This document shows positions 51,911 through 59,120 of a stretch of DNA of 64,000 nt, in pieces. How positions within the stretch are numbered: position 1 is the first letter of the stretch; each line of letters begins with the position of its first letter. Origin of the DNA: Candidatus Bathyarchaeota archaeon. Its GTDB lineage: Archaea > Thermoproteota > Bathyarchaeia > Bathyarchaeales > Bathycorpusculaceae. Where the stretch lies: positions 62,001-126,000 of the forward strand of contig JALHSQ010000127.1 of the NCBI GenBank assembly GCA_022865885.1, read 5' to 3'. The translations under genes and the position numbers were made by a program. The notes beneath the pieces are model-generated. The model did no database searches, had not been told where the DNA came from, and saw only the letters and a list, made by a program, of their open reading frames with translations.

Positions 51911-52228
51911 TTAGGTGTGCCCATTTCCAGAAGGTTTGTACCGTGTGAAACCGCAATGTCCGCAAGTGTATCTGTTGCCGTGATCAGCCATGAAGAACCC
52001 TGTTCCGCAGCGTTCACAAGTCGGGCGTAATCTTGTTATTTTTTCCTTTTCAACCTTATACAATTTGAAGACACCTTTTTCCTTCTTTTTTTTCTTTTCA
52101 GGCTTCGCAGCTTTCTCCGGCTTCTCAGGTTTTACTGCTTCTTTTTCTTCCGGGGCTTTCTTTGGCTCCTCTTTCTTCAGCGCCTCTTTCTTTGCTTCTT
52201 TCGGCGTCTCTTCGGCTTTCCTAGGCAT
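51911..52228 (-). CDS. rps27ae: Small-subunit ribosomal protein S27ae, with long charged N-terminal tail
   Basis: The C-terminal 50 residues are a standard zinc-ribbon S27ae: KLYKVEKEKITRLRPTCERC, FFMADHGNRYTCGHCGFTRY. The first 50 residues are an added tail of Lys, Glu, Pro and Ala repeats. Usual archaeal S27ae is about 50-60 residues, so this tail is an extension. In eukaryotes this protein carries ubiquitin instead. It follows S24e with a four-base gap. Confidence 0.92.
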   Translation of the reverse strand: MPRKAEETPKEAKKEALKKEEPKKAPEEKEAVKPEKPEKAAKPEKKKKKEKGVFKLYKVEKEKITRLRPTCERCGTGFFMADHGNRYTCGHCGFTRYKPSGNGHT

Positions 52229-52232
52229 ATGC

Positions 52233-52550
52233 TTATCCCTTTACCTCTTCTTCTTTGGATTTCGGTTCTGGAGGGATATTTCTCTTAACGATGTAATCGG
52301 GTTCAATAAGCTTTGCCTGTTCAATCGTGTCGTATATGTTTGCCAGTCCAACTGCGGTGTGTGTTCCCGTCTTTGTTTTGAATCCTTCGATGAAAACGTT
52401 GCTTTCGTGTGTTTTTAATGTGGCCGCAACTGCTTTTCTGATTTCCAGTCTCGATGGTGTGCTTCCTGTCGATCCATGTTCAATTTCGAAATGGATCTCT
52501 TTCCGTTTCAGCATTGGATTTTGTTTTTCAGATAACACTTTGATTTCCAT
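52233..52550 (-). CDS. rps24e: Small-subunit ribosomal protein S24e
   Basis: 105 residues: MEIKVLSEKQNPMLKRKEIH, TPSRLEIRKAVAATLKTHES and VFIEGFKTKTGTHTAVGLANIYDT match the archaeal family. A TCCTCC run on the plus strand (GGAGGA in the mRNA) a few bases upstream is a strong ribosome-binding site. Confidence 0.95.
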   Translation of the reverse strand: MEIKVLSEKQNPMLKRKEIHFEIEHGSTGSTPSRLEIRKAVAATLKTHESNVFIEGFKTKTGTHTAVGLANIYDTIEQAKLIEPDYIVKRNIPPEPKSKEEEVKG

Positions 52551-52591
52551 GGGTCCTCCTCGCAGTGGTGTTGACTTGATAGAGTGCCTTC

Positions 52592-53125
52592 TTATTTAGC
52601 TTTTCGAGCTTTTCCCATAGTCTCTAGGATTCGGGCAATCTCTGCCTTCTTAGTCTCTGTAGCTTTAACGACGACGATGCCTTCATGCGGTTGACCATAA
52701 ACCACAAGAGTGTTCTCGGGTGCAAATGCGACTGCGATAAGTGTCAACAAATCTTCCTCTCCATCCACAACGATTCTAGTGCGTTTACTGACCTTGAGTG
52801 ACCCTTGGATTGCTCCTATGGCCTCATCCGTTATCGTTGCTTGGGGGTTCTTAGCGTAGATTGTTTTTTCAGCCGTATGCGGAAAGGGTTGAGCGCTTCT
52901 TCTCATGACTATGTTGTCTATTATCGAGATTCGTGGGAATATTCGGTTCCTTTCAAGATTTCTTGAGACAGTGTCCCCGACGGAAATGATGAAAGGCGGC
53001 TTCTCTTTTTCCAAGATGTCTCTAAGTCTGCTAGCCGTTTCGTCAAATGAACCTCGAACCAATAAGCCTAAGGGTTTCTTAAGCTCTTTGCACAATTCTG
53101 GCGTAAGGCTGTATGCAATGGTCAT
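52592..53125 (-). CDS. GTP-dependent dephospho-CoA kinase (DUF359)
   Basis: Last step of archaeal CoA synthesis, phosphorylating dephospho-CoA with GTP. 177 residues; the family blocks ISVGDTVSRNLERNRIFPRI-like near residue 48, IIDNIVMRR, and VDGEEDLLTLIAVAFAPENTLVVYGQP (about 118-145) are present. The ATG at 53125 is one base after the spt4 stop. The position between Spt4 and S24e is conserved in archaea. Confidence 0.92.
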   Translation of the reverse strand: MTIAYSLTPELCKELKKPLGLLVRGSFDETASRLRDILEKEKPPFIISVGDTVSRNLERNRIFPRISIIDNIVMRRSAQPFPHTAEKTIYAKNPQATITDEAIGAIQGSLKVSKRTRIVVDGEEDLLTLIAVAFAPENTLVVYGQPHEGIVVVKATETKKAEIARILETMGKARKAK

Positions 53126-53126
53126 C

Positions 53127-53312
53127 TCATCTGACCTTTAGTGCATAGCGACCTTTCTCTCTTATATTCATGGCTTTAGCTATGGCTGAACCTTGAGGAT
53201 CGAATACTACTACTAAGCCGCTAAAATCGTCGCTTAAAGCTTTGGTTCTACATTTCGGGCAGATGTCTTCTTTGGTTAAGAAGCGGCATTCAGAACAAGC
53301 TTTTTCACTCGT
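53127..53312 (-). CDS. spt4: Transcription elongation factor Spt4 (RpoE''), non-canonical start
   Basis: 61 residues with the Spt4 zinc-finger pattern: SEKACSECRFLTKEDICPKC near the N-terminus, then TKALSDDFSGLVVVFDPQGS and a KGRYALKVR end. It pairs with Spt5 on RNA polymerase. No ATG, GTG or TTG exists in this frame at the family N-terminus. The only plausible start is ACG at 53310-53312, with GAGAGGTG seven bases upstream, and two bases after the rpoE' stop. So ACG is used, or the base is a sequencing error. Confidence 0.85.
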   Translation of the reverse strand, partial: TSEKACSECRFLTKEDICPKCRTKALSDDFSGLVVVFDPQGSAIAKAMNIREKGRYALKVR

Positions 53313-53314
53313 TG

Positions 53315-53923
53315 CTAGGCACCTCTCTTCCGTGACGTATCTTCCTTTTCTGCAGGTTTCTTTTCAGTAGATTCTCTCAGTTTCTGAGTATCATAATCAA
53401 TCCATTCCAGTTTTCCCAGAAACGGTTGTCTTGCCGTCACGCCGATCTTGCCTGAACTTCCGGCTCTACCTAGCGAGACTGCAGTGATTCGGACACGAAC
53501 TTGATCTCCGCTCATTAGTTTTCTTTTCGTTTCTTTTCCTAATAGAACGCCTTGTTTTTCGTCGTACGAGATGAAGTCATCCATGAGTTGAGAGACGTGA
53601 AGCAACGCGTCAATAGGTCCTATGCGCACAAAAGCGCCGAAGTCAGCAATCTCCACTACTTCGCCTTCTATGACTTCTTGAATTCTGGGATAAAACGTCA
53701 ACAGAGAAAAAGACACCTTGTGATACGTAGCACCGTCACCGGGAATAATCTTTCCGGTTGGGCTTACCTTAACGTTTGCTACCGCTATCACATAACCTAA
53801 TTCCTCGTTAACTACCCCTTCGTATTTCACTTTGACCTGTTGATGCCCAACGGCTTCTAAGGGGTTGCCGAAAGTGTCTGGTGGAATGCGTATCGTATCT
53901 TCCCTTGTGACAAGTTTGAACAG
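53315..53923 (-). CDS. rpoE1: DNA-directed RNA polymerase subunit E' (RpoE1/Rpb7), non-canonical start
   Basis: Stalk subunit partner of RpoF with an S1 domain (VIEGEVVEIADFGAFVRIGP, then DALLHVSQLMDDFI). An internal GTG gives a 171-residue frame, but the family N-terminus is readable upstream in the same frame: FKLVTREDTIRIPPDTFGNP then LEAVGHQQVK. The only codon near that N-terminus that could start it is CTG at 53921-53923, with GGGAGG nine bases upstream. An ATG (ATGACTTCTG) is there but out of frame. About 202 residues from CTG. Confidence 0.88.
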   Translation of the reverse strand: MFKLVTREDTIRIPPDTFGNPLEAVGHQQVKVKYEGVVNEELGYVIAVANVKVSPTGKIIPGDGATYHKVSFSLLTFYPRIQEVIEGEVVEIADFGAFVRIGPIDALLHVSQLMDDFISYDEKQGVLLGKETKRKLMSGDQVRVRITAVSLGRAGSSGKIGVTARQPFLGKLEWIDYDTQKLRESTEKKPAEKEDTSRKRGA

Positions 53924-53926
53924 AAG

Positions 53927-54349
53927 TCATAACCTCCCGACAATCTCCAACCGCGATTTTTGTCTCACATAAATAACTGGCACGTTTATATCTCTTAGCC
54001 TCTTCTTAAGTGCTCTGTCATTTGTGAAGACTGGACAACCGAATTTGCGAGCCGCTTCAATGACAATGTCATCCGGAGATAGTCCTGCCTCGTCTATTTC
54101 GGTCAGCTTGCATTTTTCAGCTAGTTTCAGTGCATAAGAAGCGTCTTTCCGTGCGTTAAGTGGGCCATCCTCTGCAAGTTTCTGTATTTCTCGCCGGATT
54201 GGTGTAAGCAGAATTGGCTCAAAATTCCTATTTAGTAGCACTCCTAGTTCTTCGAAAATGTCAATTCGAAACTGAGTGGGAACAAATAGGGCATTCGAGT
54301 CCATAATAACTCTCAAAACCTGTTTTGCATGTTTAGGCGAAACTGGCAT
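53927..54349 (-). CDS. PIN-domain protein, Fcf1/VapC9-like
   Basis: 140 residues from ATG 54349, three bases after the aIF2-gamma stop. PIN acidic residues are in VIMDSNALFVP (about residue 17), SPDDIVIEAARKFG (93) and VFTNDRALKKRL (111). It is related to Fcf1/Utp24, which cuts pre-rRNA, and to VapC9. The fixed position between aIF2-gamma and RpoE' in archaea supports a housekeeping RNA-processing role over a toxin. Confidence 0.9.
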   Translation of the reverse strand: MPVSPKHAKQVLRVIMDSNALFVPTQFRIDIFEELGVLLNRNFEPILLTPIRREIQKLAEDGPLNARKDASYALKLAEKCKLTEIDEAGLSPDDIVIEAARKFGCPVFTNDRALKKRLRDINVPVIYVRQKSRLEIVGRL

Positions 54350-54351
54350 GT

Positions 54352-55617
54352 CTACTTTATCATTCCGTATCCTATGAGTCTCCATCTGCCTGCTATCTTC
54401 CTGCTTATCGCCACCCTTGAACCGGTCTGCGTGCACACTGGTCGAGTGAGCTTTACGAGAACCGTGTCCTTTCTGACTGACGTAACTTTTCCAACGGTTA
54501 TTGCAGCACCCACATGTAATAGTAGAGTTTCGTTCATGCTGACTTCCTCGATCTCTGCCAGTTCCTTTGTTCCAACTGCTCGCTCGAGAATCTGTGTTTC
54601 CATTGCTAGTTCTGATAATGTCGGAGGAAGCATACCTGTTTTTCCGACAATGTTGCCTGTCAGGCCATCTGCTTTGGAACATGACGGATCCAACAGTGTC
54701 CCCACGCCTACTAGCCCGCCGCAAGTTGCCTCACTTACGTGCTTGCCTCCTGCATGTAGGCTTGTGATTTCGCTGAATAAAGGGCTATAGCTGTCTCTTT
54801 CTTCCTTCTCTCTGACTATCCCAGGTCGAATCTCGATTTCATCTCCAACCGCAAACTTCCCCTGCGATATAGTGCCACCGGCGATTCCGCCTTCCAGCTT
54901 CTCGATTTGCGTGCCTGGCTTGTTCACATCGAATGATCGAATAATATACATTAGTGGCGGCTTCTCCTCATCCCTTTTTGGAGTTGGCATAAACTCTTCC
55001 ATCGCTTGAAGAAGAATGTCAGTATTCACACCACGTTGGGCCGAAATTGGGATTATAGGTGCATCCTCAGCTACCGTTCCTTTGACAAAATTTTTGATCT
55101 CGTCGTAACTCTTATGTGCTCTCTTTTCATCAACTATGTCGATCTTGTTTTGGACAATAATGATCCTCTTTATTCCAATGACGTCTGCAGCTGCCAAATG
55201 CTCTCTTGTTTGCGGTTGAGGACATGGTTCGTCGGCCGCTATCACGAGTATTGCTCCATCCATTATTGCGGCTCCTGAGAGCATAGTGGCCATTAATGCT
55301 TCATGCCCTGGTGCATCGACGAAACTGATTGCTCGAATGAAGGTTGCTTTTGAGCTGCAGTTTGGGCAGGTTGATTGCGTGGTGTAGTTCTTGGGTGGTT
55401 CACATTTTGGGCATTTGTAGATTGGCATGTCAGCGTATCCTAGTTTTATTGTAATGCCTCTTTTCAGTTCCTCGCTGTGCCTTGAAGCCCAGACGCCTGT
55501 TAATGCCTGCACTAGTGTGGTTTTGCCATGGTCAACATGACCCATGGTGCCAATGTTAATCTCTGGTTGCTTTGGTAATGCTTTGCTTTTTTCGCTGCTC
55601 ATTCTTAATTTTCCCAT
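54352..55617 (-). CDS. eif2g: Translation initiation factor aIF2, gamma subunit
   Basis: GTPase that carries initiator tRNA. 421 residues: G1 GTMGHVDHGKTTLVQAL, G2 GITIKLGYAD, zinc knuckle YKCPKCEPPKNYTTQSTCPNC, G3 VDAPGHEALM, G4 QNKIDIV and G5 PISAQRGVN. Domains II and III follow, with VLVKLTRPVC near the end. The start could be the ATG at 55617 or at 55602 (MSSEKSKAL). Confidence 0.97.
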   Translation of the reverse strand: MGKLRMSSEKSKALPKQPEINIGTMGHVDHGKTTLVQALTGVWASRHSEELKRGITIKLGYADMPIYKCPKCEPPKNYTTQSTCPNCSSKATFIRAISFVDAPGHEALMATMLSGAAIMDGAILVIAADEPCPQPQTREHLAAADVIGIKRIIIVQNKIDIVDEKRAHKSYDEIKNFVKGTVAEDAPIIPISAQRGVNTDILLQAMEEFMPTPKRDEEKPPLMYIIRSFDVNKPGTQIEKLEGGIAGGTISQGKFAVGDEIEIRPGIVREKEERDSYSPLFSEITSLHAGGKHVSEATCGGLVGVGTLLDPSCSKADGLTGNIVGKTGMLPPTLSELAMETQILERAVGTKELAEIEEVSMNETLLLHVGAAITVGKVTSVRKDTVLVKLTRPVCTQTGSRVAISRKIAGRWRLIGYGMIK

Positions 55618-55676
55618 TAATTTATGTGAATCCTAAAGAATCTCTTCTTGTAAACTAGTAAGTCTTAAGCTTTACC

Positions 55677-56120
55677 TCATGCAGTGCTGTTTGTGGCTGC
55701 AGTTTCCTTCTCGGCTTCCTTTTCTGTGGGCTCTCTCTTCTTCTTAGGTTTCTTGTTTTCTTTCGGTTTCTTTGTTTTCTCGGTGATCTTGAGGTTTACT
55801 TGCACGATCTCATCAGTTATCACGTTTCCGCGGACTGTCTTTCTCTTTCGTGCGCCTTCATTTTGCGGGTTGAAGCCTACTCCTCCACTGAGTATTATTC
55901 TTCGGCGAACACCGCCGTGAACGCTTGGTCTCATCGGAAAACCATCCTTGTCTGACCCGCCCATTATCTGGACTTTTTGCCCAGGCGTATCAACTATTGA
56001 CCCGTCTACTATCTCGCCTATTCTTCTGCCGATCAAAGGCATTGCGCGTGTCTCTGCCAGCTCAACAACTTTCGATGTTCCGTCTCCGGGGTCCGATACG
56101 ATGATTTTGAATTTGGCCAT
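55677..56120 (-). CDS. rps6e: Small-subunit ribosomal protein S6e
   Basis: 147 residues from ATG 56120 (MAKFKIIVSDPGDGTSKVVE), chosen as the family start. GFPMRPSVHGGVRRRIILSG and GVGFNPQNEGARKRKTVRGN match archaeal S6e, followed by a lysine-rich and glutamate-rich tail. It opens the minus-strand operon of translation and transcription genes. A T-rich TTTATATCG motif near 56350, in the operon sense, may be a TATA box. Confidence 0.95.
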   Translation of the reverse strand: MAKFKIIVSDPGDGTSKVVELAETRAMPLIGRRIGEIVDGSIVDTPGQKVQIMGGSDKDGFPMRPSVHGGVRRRIILSGGVGFNPQNEGARKRKTVRGNVITDEIVQVNLKITEKTKKPKENKKPKKKREPTEKEAEKETAATNSTA

Positions 56121-56486
56121 TAACGATGAACGCTCCAGTAGTGGTATGAAAGTCGAGTATCTCTCTATTAAGAATTGCGTGTTCAACCGTTGTCTCTCTG
56201 ATTGGAGATTTCACGCTTTGACCGTAAACCCTTTAAAAAATCTGGAAAAGTTCAAACGGCATTGTAGACTTTTGTGAGAAAGTAAACGCTCAAACATGCT
56301 TTCAAGTAACTAAGGCGAAAGGTGAGAACGGGAAAATAGTCTTTTTCCACAACGATATAAAACTATTCGCTCTTGTTCTTCGAAAGTGTGCAGAAAAGGA
56401 AAGAGTCGAATTCACTTAGACCTCTAGGTTCTGCCTTCTTTTGCAATGCCGATTTAAGATTTCTGTCTTTCTGTCTCGGTCTTGAG
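56121..56486. other. Intergenic stretch upstream of S6e
   Basis: 366 bases. It holds the promoter of the S6e operon (TATA-like ATATAAAACT on the plus strand near 56355, AAACCCTTTAAAAA near 56228). A 20-base sequence at 56452 is repeated at 56822, in front of the next gene. I see no RNA or protein gene. Confidence 0.4.
56452..56471 (-). repeat. 20-base direct repeat, copy 1
   Basis: GATTTAAGATTTCTGTCTTT on the plus strand, identical to 56822-56841, 370 bases away. On the minus strand it reads as a likely TATA element (AATCTTAAATC). Confidence 0.6.
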
Positions 56487-56786
56487 TTAGCGAGCTATTG
56501 CGACAACTATCACAATGATTCCTAGAAGAATACAGATGATTGTCGCCCAATCAAAGCCTTTCAGAGATGATTTCTGAACGCTATAACCTTTCAGAATTCT
56601 CTTGCTAACTTGAAAGAATGCGATTGAGGACACAATGAACATGAAACCCCAATAACCAAGGGCTAGGCGAGACCCATTTCCGAAAATGTTATCATCAATT
56701 TCAATGATGGAAGAGACAAGCAGACTTCCTATTATTGCTACGAAGATACCATAAACAAAATCCTGAGCCTTTCCCTGTGTTGCCAT
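56487..56786 (-). CDS. Three-helix membrane protein, unknown
   Basis: 99 residues with three hydrophobic segments, about residues 9-28 (FVYGIFVAIIGSLLVSSIIE), 42-62 (ALGYWGFMFIVSSIAFF) and 78-98 (WATIICILLGIIVIVVAIA). A basic loop joins helices 2 and 3. Its upstream copy of the 20-base repeat at 56822 probably forms its promoter. Function not recognised. Confidence 0.6.
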   Translation of the reverse strand: MATQGKAQDFVYGIFVAIIGSLLVSSIIEIDDNIFGNGSRLALGYWGFMFIVSSIAFFQVSKRILKGYSVQKSSLKGFDWATIICILLGIIVIVVAIAR

Positions 56787-56821
56787 TTTTGAACCTCTAA
56801 TTCGTCTTCTGTTGCTGTGCA

Positions 56822-56841
56822 GATTTAAGATTTCTGTCTTT
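56822..56841 (-). repeat. 20-base direct repeat, copy 2 (promoter)
   Basis: Same 20 bases as at 56452. In the minus sense it lies 36-55 bases upstream of the three-helix membrane-protein ATG, the right place for a BRE-TATA element. Confidence 0.55.
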
Positions 56842-56880
56842 GAGGTTTTGCCGTAGCTTTTTTGAATCGTTTCTTATGAA

Positions 56881-57555
56881 TCAAGGCATGGAAATTTGAA
56901 TCATCATTGGTTCTGTGAATTCTTTCGTGAAGTTCTTTTGAGTTTGAATGTCGTACAACTCTGCTCTAAGAAGCAAACGACCCAAAGGAAGTCGTGCCCA
57001 ATTACCTTTGGGTGGCAATTGTTGAGGGTCTGGATAGACTGTCGCTTGGAGTCGGAGAGTCGCATTCACTTGGGTTAAACCTGAACCAATAATATCTTCA
57101 AATTTCTCATTCTCAAAAACATACGAAATGGTCGTTTGATTTTTCTTCTCTTCGTTCATCCAATATCGGTATCCATATTGATCTAAATCGATAAAATTCC
57201 CGACTTCGATGGCTATGTGCGAATAATGTGGTGTTACTACTTTAAGGATGATGTTCAACTCACCAAAGCCGTCTATGCTTTCTATTGTTCCGTTTGAAGA
57301 GAAGAAACCGTTCGAATAAAGAATTCCCGCTTGCGATTCCGCCGCAGTAATGTCACAATTGAAATTGTTCATCATGTTCATGATTTCGAGATTTTCCTTC
57401 TGAATCTCATTTGACCTATTAATCTGTTGAAGGTTCCAATATGCTAAAGGCACATTTATGCCGAATGCGACTACCATGGTAACCAACAAAGCGGCTAGAC
57501 TCAGTTTGTCAGCCAACTTTGCTTTCTTGATTTTTTCAACAATTCTTCTTGACAT
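56881..57555 (-). CDS. Single-anchor exported protein, unknown
   Basis: 224 residues. Residues about 18-40 (LSLAALLVTMVVAFGINVPL) form a signal anchor. The rest is predicted outside the cell, with several N-x-S/T sites (NGT, NQT, NAT, NFT) and aromatic strands (HYSHIAIEVGNFIDLDQYGY, LRLQATVYPDPQQLPPKGNW). A short lysine-rich cytosolic N-terminus precedes the anchor. Family not recognised. Confidence 0.6.
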   Translation of the reverse strand: MSRRIVEKIKKAKLADKLSLAALLVTMVVAFGINVPLAYWNLQQINRSNEIQKENLEIMNMMNNFNCDITAAESQAGILYSNGFFSSNGTIESIDGFGELNIILKVVTPHYSHIAIEVGNFIDLDQYGYRYWMNEEKKNQTTISYVFENEKFEDIIGSGLTQVNATLRLQATVYPDPQQLPPKGNWARLPLGRLLLRAELYDIQTQKNFTKEFTEPMMIQISMP

Positions 57556-57833
57556 TTTCAGTCTCTCGATTTGCCTCTATTGCGGTGTGTCTAATAGGCT
57601 TTATGAGATGAGTGTTTTTCTATTCTACGCTTTCGACATATTCCTTAAATCCTAGGTTCTCCATGGTTCTATAGGTAACGGTTAAAGCGTTAGGCTCTCC
57701 AATTCCAAGAGATACAACGGTTTCACCCGCACTTCCCTATTAAGGATTTATGAAGAACAAAGGGAAGCCAAAAACATCACCAGAACTTGGGGAAGTAAAA
57801 GTTTTAATTCTGCTCTAAGGTCGTCTTCTGGCT

Positions 57834-59063
57834 ATGTGGCGACTGGGATTCTTCTTTCATGAAATGGGGTTTGGTCTACTGTCAATTTTCCTTCCGTTAT
57901 ATGTGATAGCCATAGGTGGATCGTTGGCTGAGATAGGAATAATGACTGCTTCTGCCCTGTTCATGGCGATTCCCGCGTCGTTCCTCTGGGGATATGTATG
58001 TGACAAAACCAAGCATTACAAGCGCTATGTATTGCTCTCATTTCTTACGTCAACCATTATTCTGTATCTATTCACTCTCACAACAAACTTGGGCTTGCTG
58101 ATTATTATGTACGCAGCAATGTCATTCCTTCACATAGCCCACGAACCTCCGAAAAACGTTCTGATAGCAGAGCTGTATTCCCATAAGGATTGGAAAAGAT
58201 CATTTGCCTTTTACGAGGGGTTCACCGAAGCCGGGTGGCTGATTGGGCTAGTCTTAGGTTTCTTGACGTCTGCTTATCCTGCAGTGTTCAGTTTTCAGAT
58301 TCTCGATGTCAAGACACTTCCTCTACTGCTATGCAGCGTCCTGAACCTGATCGCCTTTTGCCTATCTCTGATACTAGTGACCGACCCACTTTTCGTCTTT
58401 GAAAGAGGCTTGGTAAACTTGGAAAAGTCTGTAGATTTCGCATGCCATGGTGTCTTTCTGGCGTCGAGGCTCCTGGGAGGTGAAATAGTAAGCGAAAAGC
58501 TGAGAAAGGAGAATCTGGGAGCTTTCTGTTTTGGTCTAGCTCTTTTCTCATTGGCTACGAGTATTCTATTTACTCCAATGCCCATTTTTGTGTCCAATAT
58601 TGTTCGAGCCGCTGCTCTTCCTTCAAGCATCGTCTTCGCGATATTTGTTTTGAACTCTGGTGGCGGTGTGCTTGGCTATCTCTTGGCAGGCGCTCGTTCA
58701 GAGGGTAGAGCTGGAAAAGCTGCCATAGGTCGAGTTGTAATACTTCGCAGTTTCCTTTCTTTTCTCTTAGTCGTGGTTCTTCAATTTCCTGCATTCAACG
58801 TGATGTTCGTGACAACAATTCTGATTCTAATGGGACTTGGCTATGCCATATTCCTCGTCTACGTGCTTTCGCTCTCCATGGAGCTCATTCCTTCTGGCAA
58901 GACAGGCTTGTTTAATGCTCTGATAGGTGTAGGTGGTGCATGTGGATCTCTTATCGGACCCTTTCTTGCTCAGACATTCGGGTCACTCGGCTTCACCTAC
59001 GTATTTGTCACCGCTGGCACACTTTTTCTTGTGTCGTATGTTGCCTTTCGGGTTCTGATGTGA
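57834..59063 (+). CDS. Major facilitator superfamily transporter
   Basis: 409 residues with about twelve hydrophobic segments in two halves. The loop after the second helix, WGYVCDKTKHYKR, matches the MFS motif A (G-x-x-D-R/K-x-x-x-x-R/K) and a central loop lies near residue 190-225. The substrate is unknown; a multidrug or sugar exporter is possible. It is transcribed alone on the plus strand. Confidence 0.82.
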   Translation: MWRLGFFFHEMGFGLLSIFLPLYVIAIGGSLAEIGIMTASALFMAIPASFLWGYVCDKTKHYKRYVLLSFLTSTIILYLFTLTTNLGLLIIMYAAMSFLHIAHEPPKNVLIAELYSHKDWKRSFAFYEGFTEAGWLIGLVLGFLTSAYPAVFSFQILDVKTLPLLLCSVLNLIAFCLSLILVTDPLFVFERGLVNLEKSVDFACHGVFLASRLLGGEIVSEKLRKENLGAFCFGLALFSLATSILFTPMPIFVSNIVRAAALPSSIVFAIFVLNSGGGVLGYLLAGARSEGRAGKAAIGRVVILRSFLSFLLVVVLQFPAFNVMFVTTILILMGLGYAIFLVYVLSLSMELIPSGKTGLFNALIGVGGACGSLIGPFLAQTFGSLGFTYVFVTAGTLFLVSYVAFRVLM

Positions 59064-59120
59064 GCCAAAAAGAGGAAAAAGGGAATTTCACTCGAATTCA
59101 TTCGGGCTTTTTATGTTAGT

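Noticed and set aside
57661-57740. tRNA-like stretch with GGTAACGGTTAAAGC and CTCTCCAATTCCAAGAG
   Set aside because: Neither strand gives a seven-base acceptor stem with a normal T arm (no GTTCGAATC-like loop), and the anticodon loop would lack a U at position 33.
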